Assembly (NCBI GenBank): GCA_035638075.1
Contig: DASRAU010000045.1
Coordinates: 6,609-70,608, forward strand
Length of the DNA: 64,000 nucleotides
Direction: 5' to 3'
Source of the DNA: DASRAU01 sp035638075
GTDB lineage: Bacteria > Acidobacteriota > Polarisedimenticolia > Gp22-AA2
Numbering within the stretch: position 1 is the stretch's first letter; each line of letters begins with the position of its first letter. The position numbers and the translations under genes were made by a program. This document shows positions 22,315-30,969 of the stretch, piece by piece. The notes beneath the pieces are model-generated. The model saw only the letters and a program-made list of their open reading frames with translations. It searched no databases and had not been told where the DNA came from.

Positions 22315-23834
22315 TGCGCCGCCCGCGGACGTTGCGCGCCCTCGCGCTCGTCAGCGTCATGACCCTGGCGACCGCGTGCGCCGTGGGTCCCGACTATCAC
22401 ACCCCCGACGCGCCGGTCGTGTCGCGCTACACCCCCGAGCCGCTCGCGCCGGCGCTCGTCGAGGGGCGCGATCTGCCGGCCGAGTGGTGGACGGTGTTCC
22501 AGTGCCCGGCCCTCGATGCGCTCGTCCGGCAGGCGCTGACCGACAGCCCGACGCTGGCCGGCGCGCAGGCGAAGCTGGGGCGCGCGCAGCAGGATCTCGA
22601 AGCCGGGAAGGGAGTGCGCCTGCCGCAGGCGGACCTGCGCGCCTCGGCCACGCGCGTCGACATCGACCCCGAATCGTTCGACACGGATCGGCTGCCGGTG
22701 GAAACGCCGTTCACCCTCTACGATGTCTCGGCGCAGGTCTCCTACACGCTCGACCTGTTCGGCCGCACCCGCCGCGAGCTCGAGGGCCTCGCCGCGGTCG
22801 TGGATTACCAGCGCTTCCAGCTCGAGGCGGCGCGCCTGTCCATCGCCGGGAACGTCGTGACCGCCGCCATCCGCGAGGCCTCGCTGCGCCAGCAGATCGA
22901 GCGCACCCGCGAGGTGGTGTCGCTCGAGGAGAAGATGCTCGAGATCGCCGAGCGCCGCGAGCGCCTCGGCGCCATCCCGCGGATCGAGGTCGCGGCGCAG
23001 CGGTCGGAGACGGCGGAGGTGCGCGCCGGGCTTCCCGACCTCGAGCGGCGCCTGGCCGAGACGCGGCACCGGCTCGCCGTCCTGCTCGGCCAGGTCCCCG
23101 GCGAAGCGTCGTTGCCGGAGTTCCATCTCGACGACCTGAAGCTGCCGGCGGAGCTGCCGCTCAGCCTCCCGTCCGAGCTGGCGCGGCAGCGTCCGGACAT
23201 CATGGCGGCGGAGGCGTTGCTGCACGAGGCGAGCGCCCGCGTCGGCGTCGCGACGGCCGACCTGTACCCGCACATCACCCTCTCGGCCACCGGGGGATCG
23301 CTCTCGACGGTCTTCGCGAACCTGCTTGGGCCGGGGACCTGGTTCACCCTGCTCGGAGGGAAGCTGATGCAGCCGATCTTCCACGGCGGCACGCTGCGCG
23401 CCGAGAAGCGGGCCGCGATGGCCGCCTTCGATCAGGCCGGGGCGACGTACCGCGAGGTGCTGCTCACCGGTTTCCAGGACGTCGCCGACGTGCTCGTGGC
23501 GCTCGACGCCGACGCCAAGCGTCTGCGCGACCGTTCGGAATCCGCCGCGGCGGCGAAGACCATCCTCGACGTCACCTCGCAGCGCTATGAGTCGGGAGGC
23601 GTGAGCCACATCGAGCTTCTGGAAGCGCAGCGCCGGCTCCAGCGCACCCGCATCGAGGAGACCCGCGCCCTCGCCGACCGCTACGCCGACTCCGCCGCGC
23701 TCTTCCAGGCGCTCGGCGGCGGCTGGTGGGTGGAAAAGCCGGCGACGCCGCCGGATCCCGGACCAGAGCCCGGATCGGCGCCCCAGGGGTCCTCCCGCAC
23801 AGGCGCCGCCTATAATCCCGCGCAGGGCCCATAG
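22314..23834 (+). CDS. TolC-like outer-membrane efflux lipoprotein (NodT family)
   Basis: 506 residues. The ATG at 22314 overlaps the permease stop. The signal peptide RALALVSVMTLATAC with lipobox ATAC is followed by AVGPDYHTPDAPV, the standard NodT start. Two OEP repeats form the channel: ADSLT-type helices with LARQRPDIMAAEALLHEASA, VGVATADLYPHITLSATGG and the second hairpin SQRYESGGVSHIELLEAQRR. It completes the tripartite pump with the three upstream genes. The last 25 residues (Pro/Gly-rich) and the stop run over the promoter and the first 10 nt of the following tRNA, which suggests the end of this protein is dispensable. Confidence 0.9.
   Translation: MRRPRTLRALALVSVMTLATACAVGPDYHTPDAPVVSRYTPEPLAPALVEGRDLPAEWWTVFQCPALDALVRQALTDSPTLAGAQAKLGRAQQDLEAGKGVRLPQADLRASATRVDIDPESFDTDRLPVETPFTLYDVSAQVSYTLDLFGRTRRELEGLAAVVDYQRFQLEAARLSIAGNVVTAAIREASLRQQIERTREVVSLEEKMLEIAERRERLGAIPRIEVAAQRSETAEVRAGLPDLERRLAETRHRLAVLLGQVPGEASLPEFHLDDLKLPAELPLSLPSELARQRPDIMAAEALLHEASARVGVATADLYPHITLSATGGSLSTVFANLLGPGTWFTLLGGKLMQPIFHGGTLRAEKRAAMAAFDQAGATYREVLLTGFQDVADVLVALDADAKRLRDRSESAAAAKTILDVTSQRYESGGVSHIELLEAQRRLQRTRIEETRALADRYADSAALFQALGGGWWVEKPATPPDPGPEPGSAPQGSSRTGAAYNPAQGP
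23811..23816 (+). promoter_or_regulatory. -10 box of the tRNA gene, inside the efflux gene
   Basis: A perfect TATAAT, 8 nt before the tRNA 5' end, within the last codons of the efflux gene. No good -35 is present 17 nt upstream (GTCCTC region), so it may depend on the -10 alone or be used with read-through from the operon. Confidence 0.5.
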
Positions 23835-23902
23835 CTCAGGTGGTCAAGAGCAGGTGACTCATAATCACTTGGTCCCTGGTTCGAATCCAGGTGGGCCCAC
23901 CA
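23825..23902 (+). tRNA. ileX: tRNA with CAU anticodon, probably tRNA-Ile2 (lysidine-modified)
   Basis: 78 nt with encoded CCA. Acceptor stem GGGCCCA/TGGGCCC, D-arm GCTC/GAGC with a 10-nt loop, anticodon stem-loop GGTGA-CTCATAA-TCACT, variable region TGGTC, T-arm CCTGG-TTCGAAT-CCAGG, discriminator A. The CAU anticodon fits Met or Ile2. The anticodon stem-loop and the following TTGGTC resemble E. coli tRNA-Ile2, so after lysidine modification it would read AUA. The first 10 nt overlap the 3' end of the efflux gene. Confidence 0.9.
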
Positions 23903-23918
23903 TCGTCTTCCATATTCC

Positions 23919-25085
23919 ATGCGAAACCTGATCGTCGCGGCGTTGGTGTCGCTCGTGATCGCCGGCGGCGGCGCGATGGCGGATCCCCAGGATCCGGCGA
24001 AGCGCCCGGATCACTCGGTGGCGCCGGAGCCTTTCGGTCCTGGAGACGAGTCCCGCGTGTTCACGGTCGAAGGATTGAGCGGCGACGATCCCGACGGGGT
24101 CTCGCTCCAGGGGCTGCGCGGAGGCTACGGGCTGCACGCCGAGGACGAATACATTGGCCGCGTCGGCTTCTGGGGAGCGTACCAGCGGGGCGAAGGGCAG
24201 ACGGTTGCGAGCGGGGGGGCGGAGGTCGGGTTCCCGATGCTCCCTTGGGGCCCGGTCCGCATCGGGCCCCGCTTTCGTCTCGGCCTCGAGCATCGCGCCG
24301 CCCCTCCCGACGACGGCCTCGCAGCACTGGCCGGGATCGGCTTCGAGGTGGGTCTCTGGTTCGGCCGGCATGTCCAGCTTGCGGTGGCATGGGATCGGGA
24401 CTTCGGGTTTCCGTCGGGGACGCGTGATGTCACGGGGATCGCGCTGCGCTGGGCGCACGTCCCCGGGCCCGTGCGCCTGAAATCGGCGGCCTCGCGAGGA
24501 AATCGCGAGGAAGTGCGACGCCTGATCCAGTCGGGAGTCTCCATGGACAGGACGTCTCACGAGGCGCTGTATTCCGCGGCGATCTGGTGCGATGGAGAGA
24601 TGATCGACATGCTCCTCCAGGCGTGGGAGGGGCCGGCGGACAACATGTCCGAGCTCGCCTTGCGCCAGATCGTGCAGGGTTGCGGTGCCGGCCTGACCGG
24701 GAAGCTGCTTGCGTGGGGCCAGGACCCGAACGCCGACTACTATTGGGGCGACACGATTCTCATGAAGGCGGCTGAACGAGGGAAGATCGACTCGGTCCGT
24801 CTCCTCGTCCAGAAGGGCGCGAAAGTCGACGGACGTGGACGCTACGAGGGAAGCAGCCGTGAAAGGTCGTGCCGCGGGACGGCCTTGATGATCGCGGCCG
24901 CGCGCGGAGATCAGGCGATCGTCGACCTGCTCCTCGACGCCGGCGCCAATCCGGCTTCGACCGATTCGAGCGGATGCACCGCCGAGGAGGCGGCACGGCG
25001 CGCGGGGCACGATGATGTCGCGGATCACATCCGCTCTCCCTCTTCGGAAAGGGTCGGGCCGGCGCCGCCGTCCGGGAACCGATGA
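23919..25085 (+). CDS. Exported ankyrin-repeat protein
   Basis: 388 residues. A signal peptide (MRNLIVAALVSLVIAGGGAM) is followed by a beta-rich N-terminal half with glycine-rich strands (GFWGAYQRGEGQTVASGGAE, GIGFEVGLWFGRHVQLAVAW), barrel-like. The C-terminal half contains ankyrin repeats: LKSAASRGNREEVRRLIQSG, DTILMKAAERGKIDSVRLLV, GTALMIAAARGDQAIVDLLL. A barrel joined to ankyrins is unusual. It starts only 16 nt after the tRNA without a Shine-Dalgarno, and may be co-transcribed with it. Codon use is slightly less GC-rich than the neighbours. Function unknown. Confidence 0.65.
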   Translation: MRNLIVAALVSLVIAGGGAMADPQDPAKRPDHSVAPEPFGPGDESRVFTVEGLSGDDPDGVSLQGLRGGYGLHAEDEYIGRVGFWGAYQRGEGQTVASGGAEVGFPMLPWGPVRIGPRFRLGLEHRAAPPDDGLAALAGIGFEVGLWFGRHVQLAVAWDRDFGFPSGTRDVTGIALRWAHVPGPVRLKSAASRGNREEVRRLIQSGVSMDRTSHEALYSAAIWCDGEMIDMLLQAWEGPADNMSELALRQIVQGCGAGLTGKLLAWGQDPNADYYWGDTILMKAAERGKIDSVRLLVQKGAKVDGRGRYEGSSRERSCRGTALMIAAARGDQAIVDLLLDAGANPASTDSSGCTAEEAARRAGHDDVADHIRSPSSERVGPAPPSGNR

Positions 25086-25118
25086 TCGACGCGGGACGTT
25101 GAAGCACCCGAGGGACCC

Positions 25119-27554
25119 ATGGACACCATCCTGCAGGACCTGAAGTACGCGTTCCGGTCGCTCGTGGCGCGGCCGGCGATCTCGGCGGTGGCGATCCTGG
25201 CGCTGGCGCTCGGGATCGGCGCCAACAGCGCCATCTTCAGCCTGGTGCACGCCGTCCTGCTGCGGCCGCTGCCGTTCGCGGACCCCGACCGCATCGTGAT
25301 GATCTGGCACGAGTACAAGGGGATGAACCTCGCCAAGGCGACCATCTCCGCGCCGACCTACCTCGAGTACCGCGATCACGTCGAAGGCTTCGAGAGCGTC
25401 TCGGTCGCCACCAACTGGAGCGCCAACCTCACCGGCACAGGCGACCCGGAGCGGCTCCAGGGGGGCCGCGTCAGCGGCAACGTGTTCCGCACGCTCGGCG
25501 TGAAGCCGGCGCTGGGCCGCGACTTCCTGCCCGAGGAGGACGCGCCCGGCTCGGACCGCGTCGTCATGATCTCGGACGGCCTGTTCAAGCGGCGCTTCGG
25601 CGCCGACCCGGCCATCGTCGGCAAGACGCTGTCGCTCAACGGCGAGACCTTCAACGTCGTCGGCGTGCTGCCGGCCGGGTTCCAGTTCCTGCAGCCGGTG
25701 GATGTCTACAAGCCGATCGCCTTCAAGCCCGAGGAGACCTCCTCCGACAACCACGGCTTCGAGTACCTCGTCGGCGTGGCGCGCATCAAGCAGGGCGTCA
25801 CGCTGGAGCAGGCGAAGGCGCAGCTCAAGGCGATCGGCGAGAAGCTGCAGAAGCAGTTCTACCCGGAGGGTTGGGGCCCGTACCTGGTGCCGGTCCGCGA
25901 CGAGATCGTCGGCGACCTGCGCCCGGCGCTCTTGATGCTCAACGCCGCGGTCGCGTGCGTGCTGCTCATCGCGTGCGCCAACGTCGCGAACCTGCTGCTG
26001 GCGCGCGCCACGGCGCGCGCCAAGGAGATCGCGGTGCGTGTCGCGCTCGGCGCGGGCCGCAGGACCATCGCGCGGCTCCTTCTGACCGAGAGCCTCCTGC
26101 TCGGTCTCATCGGCGGCGCCGCCGGGCTCCTGGTGGCGCGCTGGGGGATCCAGGCGCTCGAGGCGCTGGCGCCGACGCGCCTGGTGCAGACGGTGCTCGG
26201 CGGCCGGCCGGTGACCATCAACGCCGCCGTGCTCGCCTTCACGCTCGGTGTGTCGATCCTCACCGGGCTGCTCTTCGGGCTCGCGCCGGCGCTGCGCGCC
26301 TCGCGCGCCGACCTGCACGACATGCTCAAGGACGGGGCGCGCGGCGAGGCGGTCGGGGCGCGCGGCCATCGCCTGCTCGGCGGCTTCGTCGTGTCGCAGA
26401 TGGCGGTGGCGTTCGTGCTCCTGGTCGGGGCGGGACTCCTGCTGCGCTCCTTCGCGCGGCTGCGCGAGGTCGACCCGGGCTTCCACGCCGGCCATCTCAT
26501 GACCATGCGCATCACCCTCCCGTCGAACCGTTACGACGGCGACGTCGCCGTCGGCAATTTCTACGGCGGTCTCATGGACCGGCTGCGGGCGCTGCCCGGC
26601 GTGACCTCCGCCGCCGGCGTGTCGAACCTGCCGATGTCGCAGAACAACGCCTCCGGATCGTTCGAGATCGAGGGCTCTCCGACGCCCGACGGGCAGCCGG
26701 GACCGCACGGCGATTCGCACTACGTGACGCAGGGCTACTTCGAGACCATGGGCATCCCGGTCGTCGAGGGACGCTTCTTCGACACGCGCGAGGGCCGCGA
26801 CGGAACGCCGGCGATCATCGTCGACGACGTCCTGGCGAAACGCTACTGGCCGAACGGCGGCGCCCTCGGCCACCGGCTTTCGAAGGCGGGGGAGGGGACC
26901 GACAACAAGCCGGTGTGGCGCACCGTCGTCGGGGTCGTCGGCCACGTCAAGAAGTACGGCCTCGACGGCCGCGTCAAGGAGCAGTACTACATCCCGGCCG
27001 AGCAGAAGCCGATGTCGGCGATGTCGCTCGTGCTCAAGACCGGGGGCGACCCGAAGACCATCGTCTCGGCGGCGCGGGCCGCCATCCGCTCCGCCGATGC
27101 CGACCTGGCGATCTTCGACGTCAAGACCATGGACCAGGTGATCGACGACACGCTGATGATGCGACGCTTCGTGATGTCGCTCATCGCCGGCTTCGCCGCG
27201 ACCGCGCTCGTCCTCGCCGCCATCGGGCTCTACGGCGTGCTCGCCTATTCGGTGACGCAGCGGACCCACGAGATCGGCGTGCGCATGGCCCTCGGGGCGC
27301 GCGCCCGGGACGTGATCCTGATGGTGGTGCGGCGCGGCATGGTGCTGGCGGTGATCGGTCTCGGTCTCGGCGGCCTTCTGGCCGTCGGACTGACGCGCCT
27401 CATCCAGAGCCAGCTGTTCGGCGTTGGCGCCGCCGACCCGGTCACCTACGTTCTCTTCGCGCTCGCCCTCGCGGGGACCGCGCTCTTCGCGTGCTGGCTG
27501 CCGGCCCGCCGCGCCGCGCACGTCGCGCCGACCGTCGCCCTGCGCTACGAGTAG
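25119..27554 (+). CDS. MacB-like FtsX-domain permease (ADOP family)
   Basis: 811 residues with no ATPase domain. The start is diagnostic: MDTILQDLKYAFRSLVARPA then AILALALGIGANSAIFSLV. After it come a MacB periplasmic core domain (about residues 50-250) and a first FtsX block (VLLIACANVANLLLARATAR, DPxxALR-like ASRADLHDMLKDGARG). A second half repeats this architecture (VGVRMALGARARDVILMVVR ... WLPARRAAHVAPTVALRYE). These duplicated orphan permeases are greatly expanded in Acidobacteriota. The substrate is unknown; the partner ATPase is presumably encoded elsewhere. It has GAGGGA 4-9 nt before the ATG. Confidence 0.88.
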   Translation: MDTILQDLKYAFRSLVARPAISAVAILALALGIGANSAIFSLVHAVLLRPLPFADPDRIVMIWHEYKGMNLAKATISAPTYLEYRDHVEGFESVSVATNWSANLTGTGDPERLQGGRVSGNVFRTLGVKPALGRDFLPEEDAPGSDRVVMISDGLFKRRFGADPAIVGKTLSLNGETFNVVGVLPAGFQFLQPVDVYKPIAFKPEETSSDNHGFEYLVGVARIKQGVTLEQAKAQLKAIGEKLQKQFYPEGWGPYLVPVRDEIVGDLRPALLMLNAAVACVLLIACANVANLLLARATARAKEIAVRVALGAGRRTIARLLLTESLLLGLIGGAAGLLVARWGIQALEALAPTRLVQTVLGGRPVTINAAVLAFTLGVSILTGLLFGLAPALRASRADLHDMLKDGARGEAVGARGHRLLGGFVVSQMAVAFVLLVGAGLLLRSFARLREVDPGFHAGHLMTMRITLPSNRYDGDVAVGNFYGGLMDRLRALPGVTSAAGVSNLPMSQNNASGSFEIEGSPTPDGQPGPHGDSHYVTQGYFETMGIPVVEGRFFDTREGRDGTPAIIVDDVLAKRYWPNGGALGHRLSKAGEGTDNKPVWRTVVGVVGHVKKYGLDGRVKEQYYIPAEQKPMSAMSLVLKTGGDPKTIVSAARAAIRSADADLAIFDVKTMDQVIDDTLMMRRFVMSLIAGFAATALVLAAIGLYGVLAYSVTQRTHEIGVRMALGARARDVILMVVRRGMVLAVIGLGLGGLLAVGLTRLIQSQLFGVGAADPVTYVLFALALAGTALFACWLPARRAAHVAPTVALRYE

Positions 27555-27680
27555 CCGAATGACCGGGAAACATCACCGAACGGGCGGCTGAATGCCGAAA
27601 GCCGTGCCCGGGCGTAACCTTTGGCACCAACATCCCCCGGTCCTGGTCGTATATTCCGATAAACCGCCGGAGGGACACTC

Positions 27681-28613
27681 ATGACACCCGTCACGAAGAC
27701 GCGGGCTCGCGGAATCGTTGCGACACTCGGACTCTGCCTTCTCGCCACGCGCGGCGCTTACGCGGGGGCGCACACCTGGCGCGTCAACGAGGTCTTCAGC
27801 AACGCCGACGGCACGGTGCAGTTCATCGAGCTGCGCGAATCCGGCGGCGGCTCGTTCGAGACCGGCGTCGGAGGCCACCTCGTCACCAGCGAGTCGGGAG
27901 GCTCCTTCACGATCACGAGCAACGTCGCCTCGCCGACCAGCTTCAAGTCGATCCTGTTCGGAACCGCGGCCTACGATGCTCTGCCGAACTCTCCGACGCC
28001 GGATTACATCATCCCTGCCAATTTCTTCCAGGTCACCGGCGATTCGGTCTCGTACGTTCCCTACAGCACGCTGACCTTTCCCTCGGTCCCGACCGACGGC
28101 CAGCTGTCGCTCAACGCCGACCTGACGACCGGCATCAACTCGCCGACCAACTACGCCGGCCAGACCGGGTCGGTCAATGCGGCGCCGCCGCCCACGCCGC
28201 CGGGCGTGCCGGACGGCAAGAGCGGCTCGACGCCGATGACCGTCACCACGACCGACCCGACCGGCACGTCGCTCACCCTCAGCTGGGGCACGACCTGCGC
28301 GGGCGCCACGAAATACCACATCGTCTACGGTTCGAAGGCGGACCTGCCTGCCACGCCCTCCGGGTCGTTCTCGCTCGACGGCGGCGTCTGCGGGATCGGC
28401 ACCACCGTCCCGTTCGTCTGGAACAACGTCCCGGGCGACACCGATGGATCGGGCCTCCTGTGGTGGCTGGTCCTCTCCGACGACGGCGGCACGGTCGAAG
28501 GCTCCTGGGGGAAGGGGAGCAGCGGCACCGAGCGTCTCGGACCGGGCACGGGTGGCGTGTCGGGCGTCTGCAGCATGGCGACCCGCAACGTCACCAACGT
28601 CTGCGGGCACTGA
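27681..28613 (+). CDS. Secreted protein with lamin-tail-like N-terminus and fibronectin-III-like C-terminus
   Basis: 310 residues. GGAGG stands 8 nt before the ATG at 27681, and TATATT at 27650-27655 may be its -10. Signal peptide: GIVATLGLCLLATRGAYAGA. The N-terminal half (TWRVNEVFSNADGTVQFIEL, then FGTAAYDALPNSPTPDYIIP) resembles lamin-tail-like beta-sandwiches of secreted bacterial proteins. After a Pro-rich linker, residues 205-305 form an Fn3-like module: LTLSWGTTCAGATKYHIVYG, LWWLVLSDDGGTVEGSWGKG and a Cys-containing end (VCSMATRNVTNVCGH). Similar modules end the two giant subtilases here. It is probably exported or surface-attached; no enzymatic motif is seen. Confidence 0.65.
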   Translation: MTPVTKTRARGIVATLGLCLLATRGAYAGAHTWRVNEVFSNADGTVQFIELRESGGGSFETGVGGHLVTSESGGSFTITSNVASPTSFKSILFGTAAYDALPNSPTPDYIIPANFFQVTGDSVSYVPYSTLTFPSVPTDGQLSLNADLTTGINSPTNYAGQTGSVNAAPPPTPPGVPDGKSGSTPMTVTTTDPTGTSLTLSWGTTCAGATKYHIVYGSKADLPATPSGSFSLDGGVCGIGTTVPFVWNNVPGDTDGSGLLWWLVLSDDGGTVEGSWGKGSSGTERLGPGTGGVSGVCSMATRNVTNVCGH

Positions 28614-28619
28614 CTCCGG

Positions 28620-29216
28620 TCAGCGGACCGGCTGGCCGCCGCGCCACTGCGTCTTGTCGATGGGGCACTTCGTATCGGTGACCATCGCGATGGCGCACCA
28701 CTCGCAGTGCGGCAGCATGTCGACCGCACGGCGCAGGATCTGAACCGCCGCCTCGGCGCGCTCCCACGCGGCGCGGTCGCGGAGGGCCACGTTGCCGATC
28801 ATCCCGGTGCGGTGCTTCGCGCACCAGCCGGTCGTCTCCGTGTTGCGCCGGCACTCGGAGCAATGCAGCTTCGCCGGGTCGATGCGCTCGCCGCGCGCCA
28901 TCTCGTAGGTCAGCCGTGAGAAGTACGCCAGCTTCTTCACGAAGCCGGTGCGGTGCTGCTCGCAGAACCCCTCCTCGTCGATCGCCTTGCGGCAGGTCGG
29001 GCAGGTGAAGGTGGAAAGATCGAGGACGTGCCCGTGCGCGTCCATCGCGTCCCACAGGAGCCGCGAATGGATGCCGACGTTGGCGACGTAGCCGATCCCC
29101 TCTTCCTGGCACCAGCCGTCGGTGCGGCGGGCGTCGGCGCACGGGTCGCCCGCCGCCGCGGTCGCGGCGACACAGGCGGCGGCGAGGAGCAGCAGGGCGG
29201 GCGTCCGGGGCTTCAT
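28620..29216 (-). CDS. Exported Cys-rich protein with three zinc-ribbon-like repeats
   Basis: 198 residues from the ATG at 29216, which begins a signal peptide (MKPRTPALLLLAAACVAATA, cleavage near AAAGDP); the frame is open 29 codons further. GACAAT lies 8 nt before this ATG. Three repeats follow: GWCQEEGIGYVANVGIHSRL, GFCEQHRTGFVKKLAYFSRL and GWCAKHRTGMIGNVALRDRA. They are separated by CPTC (FTCPTCRKAID) and CSEC (LHCSECRRNTE), with CEWC near the end. The alternation of CxxC pairs and C-x-x-(H/E)-R-T-G-M blocks suggests metal-binding ribbons or disulfides. I know no named family. It is convergent with the previous gene with a 6-nt gap. Confidence 0.6.
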   Translation of the reverse strand: MKPRTPALLLLAAACVAATAAAGDPCADARRTDGWCQEEGIGYVANVGIHSRLLWDAMDAHGHVLDLSTFTCPTCRKAIDEEGFCEQHRTGFVKKLAYFSRLTYEMARGERIDPAKLHCSECRRNTETTGWCAKHRTGMIGNVALRDRAAWERAEAAVQILRRAVDMLPHCEWCAIAMVTDTKCPIDKTQWRGGQPVR

Positions 29217-29310
29217 GGCCCGTGATTGTCTCAGGGCAGGCCTGAGGCTGCGTACAAGGAGTCCCGCGGCGGCGAGTGACACGAAGCGGCGACGGCTCGG
29301 CATCGAAGCC

Positions 29311-30909
29311 TCAGCGCAGGCGCTTCGTCTTCCAGTCGGCGAGGATCTGCCGCGCGGCGTTCCAGCCGGGGGCGCCGGTGACGCCGCCGCCCGGGTGCGT
29401 GCCGGCGCCGCACAGGTAGAGGCCGCGCACGGGGGTGCGGTAGCGCGACCAGCCGGGGAGCGGCCGGCCGAGGAAGAGCTGCCCCAGGTTCAGGTCGCCG
29501 TGGAAGATGTTGCCCTCGGTCAGGCCGAAGCGCTCCTCGAGATCGACCGGCGACAGGATGTCGCGCGCGACGATCGAGCGCTTGAAGTTCGGCGCGAACT
29601 CGTCGATGGCGTCGGTGACGCGGTCGGCGAGCCGTTCGCGCTCCGTGCGCCAGTCGCCGTCGGCCAGCCGGTAGGGCGCGTACTGCACGAACGCCGTCAG
29701 GACGTGCTTGCCGGGCGGCGCGAGCCCCGGGTCGAGGTGCGTCGGGACCACGCAATCGACGTACGGCTCCTGCGACGCGCGTCCGTGCTTGGCGTCGTCC
29801 CAGGCCCGCTCGTGCGCCTGCATGTCGGGGCAGATGGTGAAGTCGCTCTTCTCGGCGGGCGAGCCGCCCGCCGGCATCTGCGGCAGCACCGGCGCCTCCG
29901 ACAGCGCGTAGTTGATCTTGGCGCAGGGTCCGGCCATCTTGATCGCCGCCACCTCGCGCAGGAACTCCGCATCGAAATTCGATTGCTCCACAAGGCCCAG
30001 GAAGGTGCGCTTCGGGTCGGCGTTGCTGACGACGACGCGGGCGCGCAGCTCCTCGCCCGAGGCCAGCGCCACGCCGTCGGCGCGTCCGTGGGCGACGAGG
30101 ATGCGCGCCACGGCGGCGCCGGTGCGCACCTCGGCGCCGAACGATCGGGCCGCCAACGCGAGCGCCTGCGTGATCGCCCCCATCCCGCCTTCGACGTGCC
30201 CCATGAAGCCCTGCGCCAGCTCGTCGCCGCCCGACAGCGAGTGGAACAGGAGGCCCGAGGCGGAGCACGGCGTCATCGGCCCGCCGTGGGCCCCGAGGAC
30301 ATTGGAGCAGCCGATGAGGTTCTTCACCTCCGGGCTCTCGAAGCGCGAGTCCACGAGGTCGAAAACGCTCGCGGTCAGGAAGCGCGCCAGGCGCCCGGCC
30401 TCGGCCTCGCCGATCGTCCGGAACCGTTTCCCCAGCCGCCACAGCGACGGCAGCGCCTTCGCCCCTTCGTCGAGCGGCGGCGTGGTCTCCATGAAGAAGG
30501 GCTCGAGCCAGCGCGCCAGCCCCTTGATCTCCTCGTCGAAGGCGAGGAACGCCTCGGCGTCCTGGCGCGAGAACGCCGCGATGCCGGCGGCCGTCCTGCG
30601 CGGATCCTGCCAGAGGTAGAGGGGCTTCCCGTGCCGCGACGGCACGAACAGGATCGGGTCGCACGGCGTCATTCGCAGGCCGTGGTTCTGCAGGCCGAGC
30701 GATCGGATGACCTCGGGCCGCATCATGCTGGCGATGTACGCGCCCGTCGAGGCGCGGAAGCCGGGGGCGATCTCCTCGGTCACGCACGCGCCCCCGACGA
30801 CATCACGCCGCTCGAGCACGACGGTGCGCAAACCGGCGCGCGCCAGCAGTCCCGCCGTGACGAGACCGTTGTGCCCGCCGCCGATGACGATCGCGTCCCA
30901 GGGCTTCAT
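29311..30909 (-). CDS. FAD-dependent phytoene-desaturase-like oxidoreductase (PYROXD2/CrtI-related)
   Basis: 532 residues, the usual size. The dinucleotide-binding motif is at the very start: AIVIGGGHNGLVTAGLLARA, followed by VVLERRDVVGGACVTEEIAP. The central helical region and FAD-binding end (RGLYLCGAGTHPGGGVTGAP) match the NAD(P)/FAD oxidoreductases related to carotenoid desaturases. No phytoene synthase or other carotenoid gene is nearby, so a carotenoid role is not supported; PYROXD2-like proteins of unknown substrate fit better. It lies 94 nt upstream of the Cys-rich gene on the same strand. Confidence 0.85.
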   Translation of the reverse strand: MKPWDAIVIGGGHNGLVTAGLLARAGLRTVVLERRDVVGGACVTEEIAPGFRASTGAYIASMMRPEVIRSLGLQNHGLRMTPCDPILFVPSRHGKPLYLWQDPRRTAAGIAAFSRQDAEAFLAFDEEIKGLARWLEPFFMETTPPLDEGAKALPSLWRLGKRFRTIGEAEAGRLARFLTASVFDLVDSRFESPEVKNLIGCSNVLGAHGGPMTPCSASGLLFHSLSGGDELAQGFMGHVEGGMGAITQALALAARSFGAEVRTGAAVARILVAHGRADGVALASGEELRARVVVSNADPKRTFLGLVEQSNFDAEFLREVAAIKMAGPCAKINYALSEAPVLPQMPAGGSPAEKSDFTICPDMQAHERAWDDAKHGRASQEPYVDCVVPTHLDPGLAPPGKHVLTAFVQYAPYRLADGDWRTERERLADRVTDAIDEFAPNFKRSIVARDILSPVDLEERFGLTEGNIFHGDLNLGQLFLGRPLPGWSRYRTPVRGLYLCGAGTHPGGGVTGAPGWNAARQILADWKTKRLR

Positions 30910-30969
30910 GCGGGCGCGCTCCGGCCGCCGGCGCGCCGCCCCGCCACCGGGGTCGATCGCGCCGGGACC

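Noticed and set aside
23865..27521. A 1218-codon minus-strand frame opposite the ankyrin and ADOP genes
   Set aside because: The sense proteins have signal peptide, ankyrin and FtsX motifs; the antisense is a GC-bias artefact.
27621..27655. TTGGCA...TATATT as a complete promoter for the 27681 gene
   Set aside because: The spacer is 23 nt, too long; only the -10 is plausible, so no promoter feature was listed.
29311..30909. Carotenoid biosynthesis role for the CrtI-like oxidoreductase
   Set aside because: No phytoene synthase, cyclase or other carotenoid gene is nearby, and the sequence fits the wider PYROXD2-like group.
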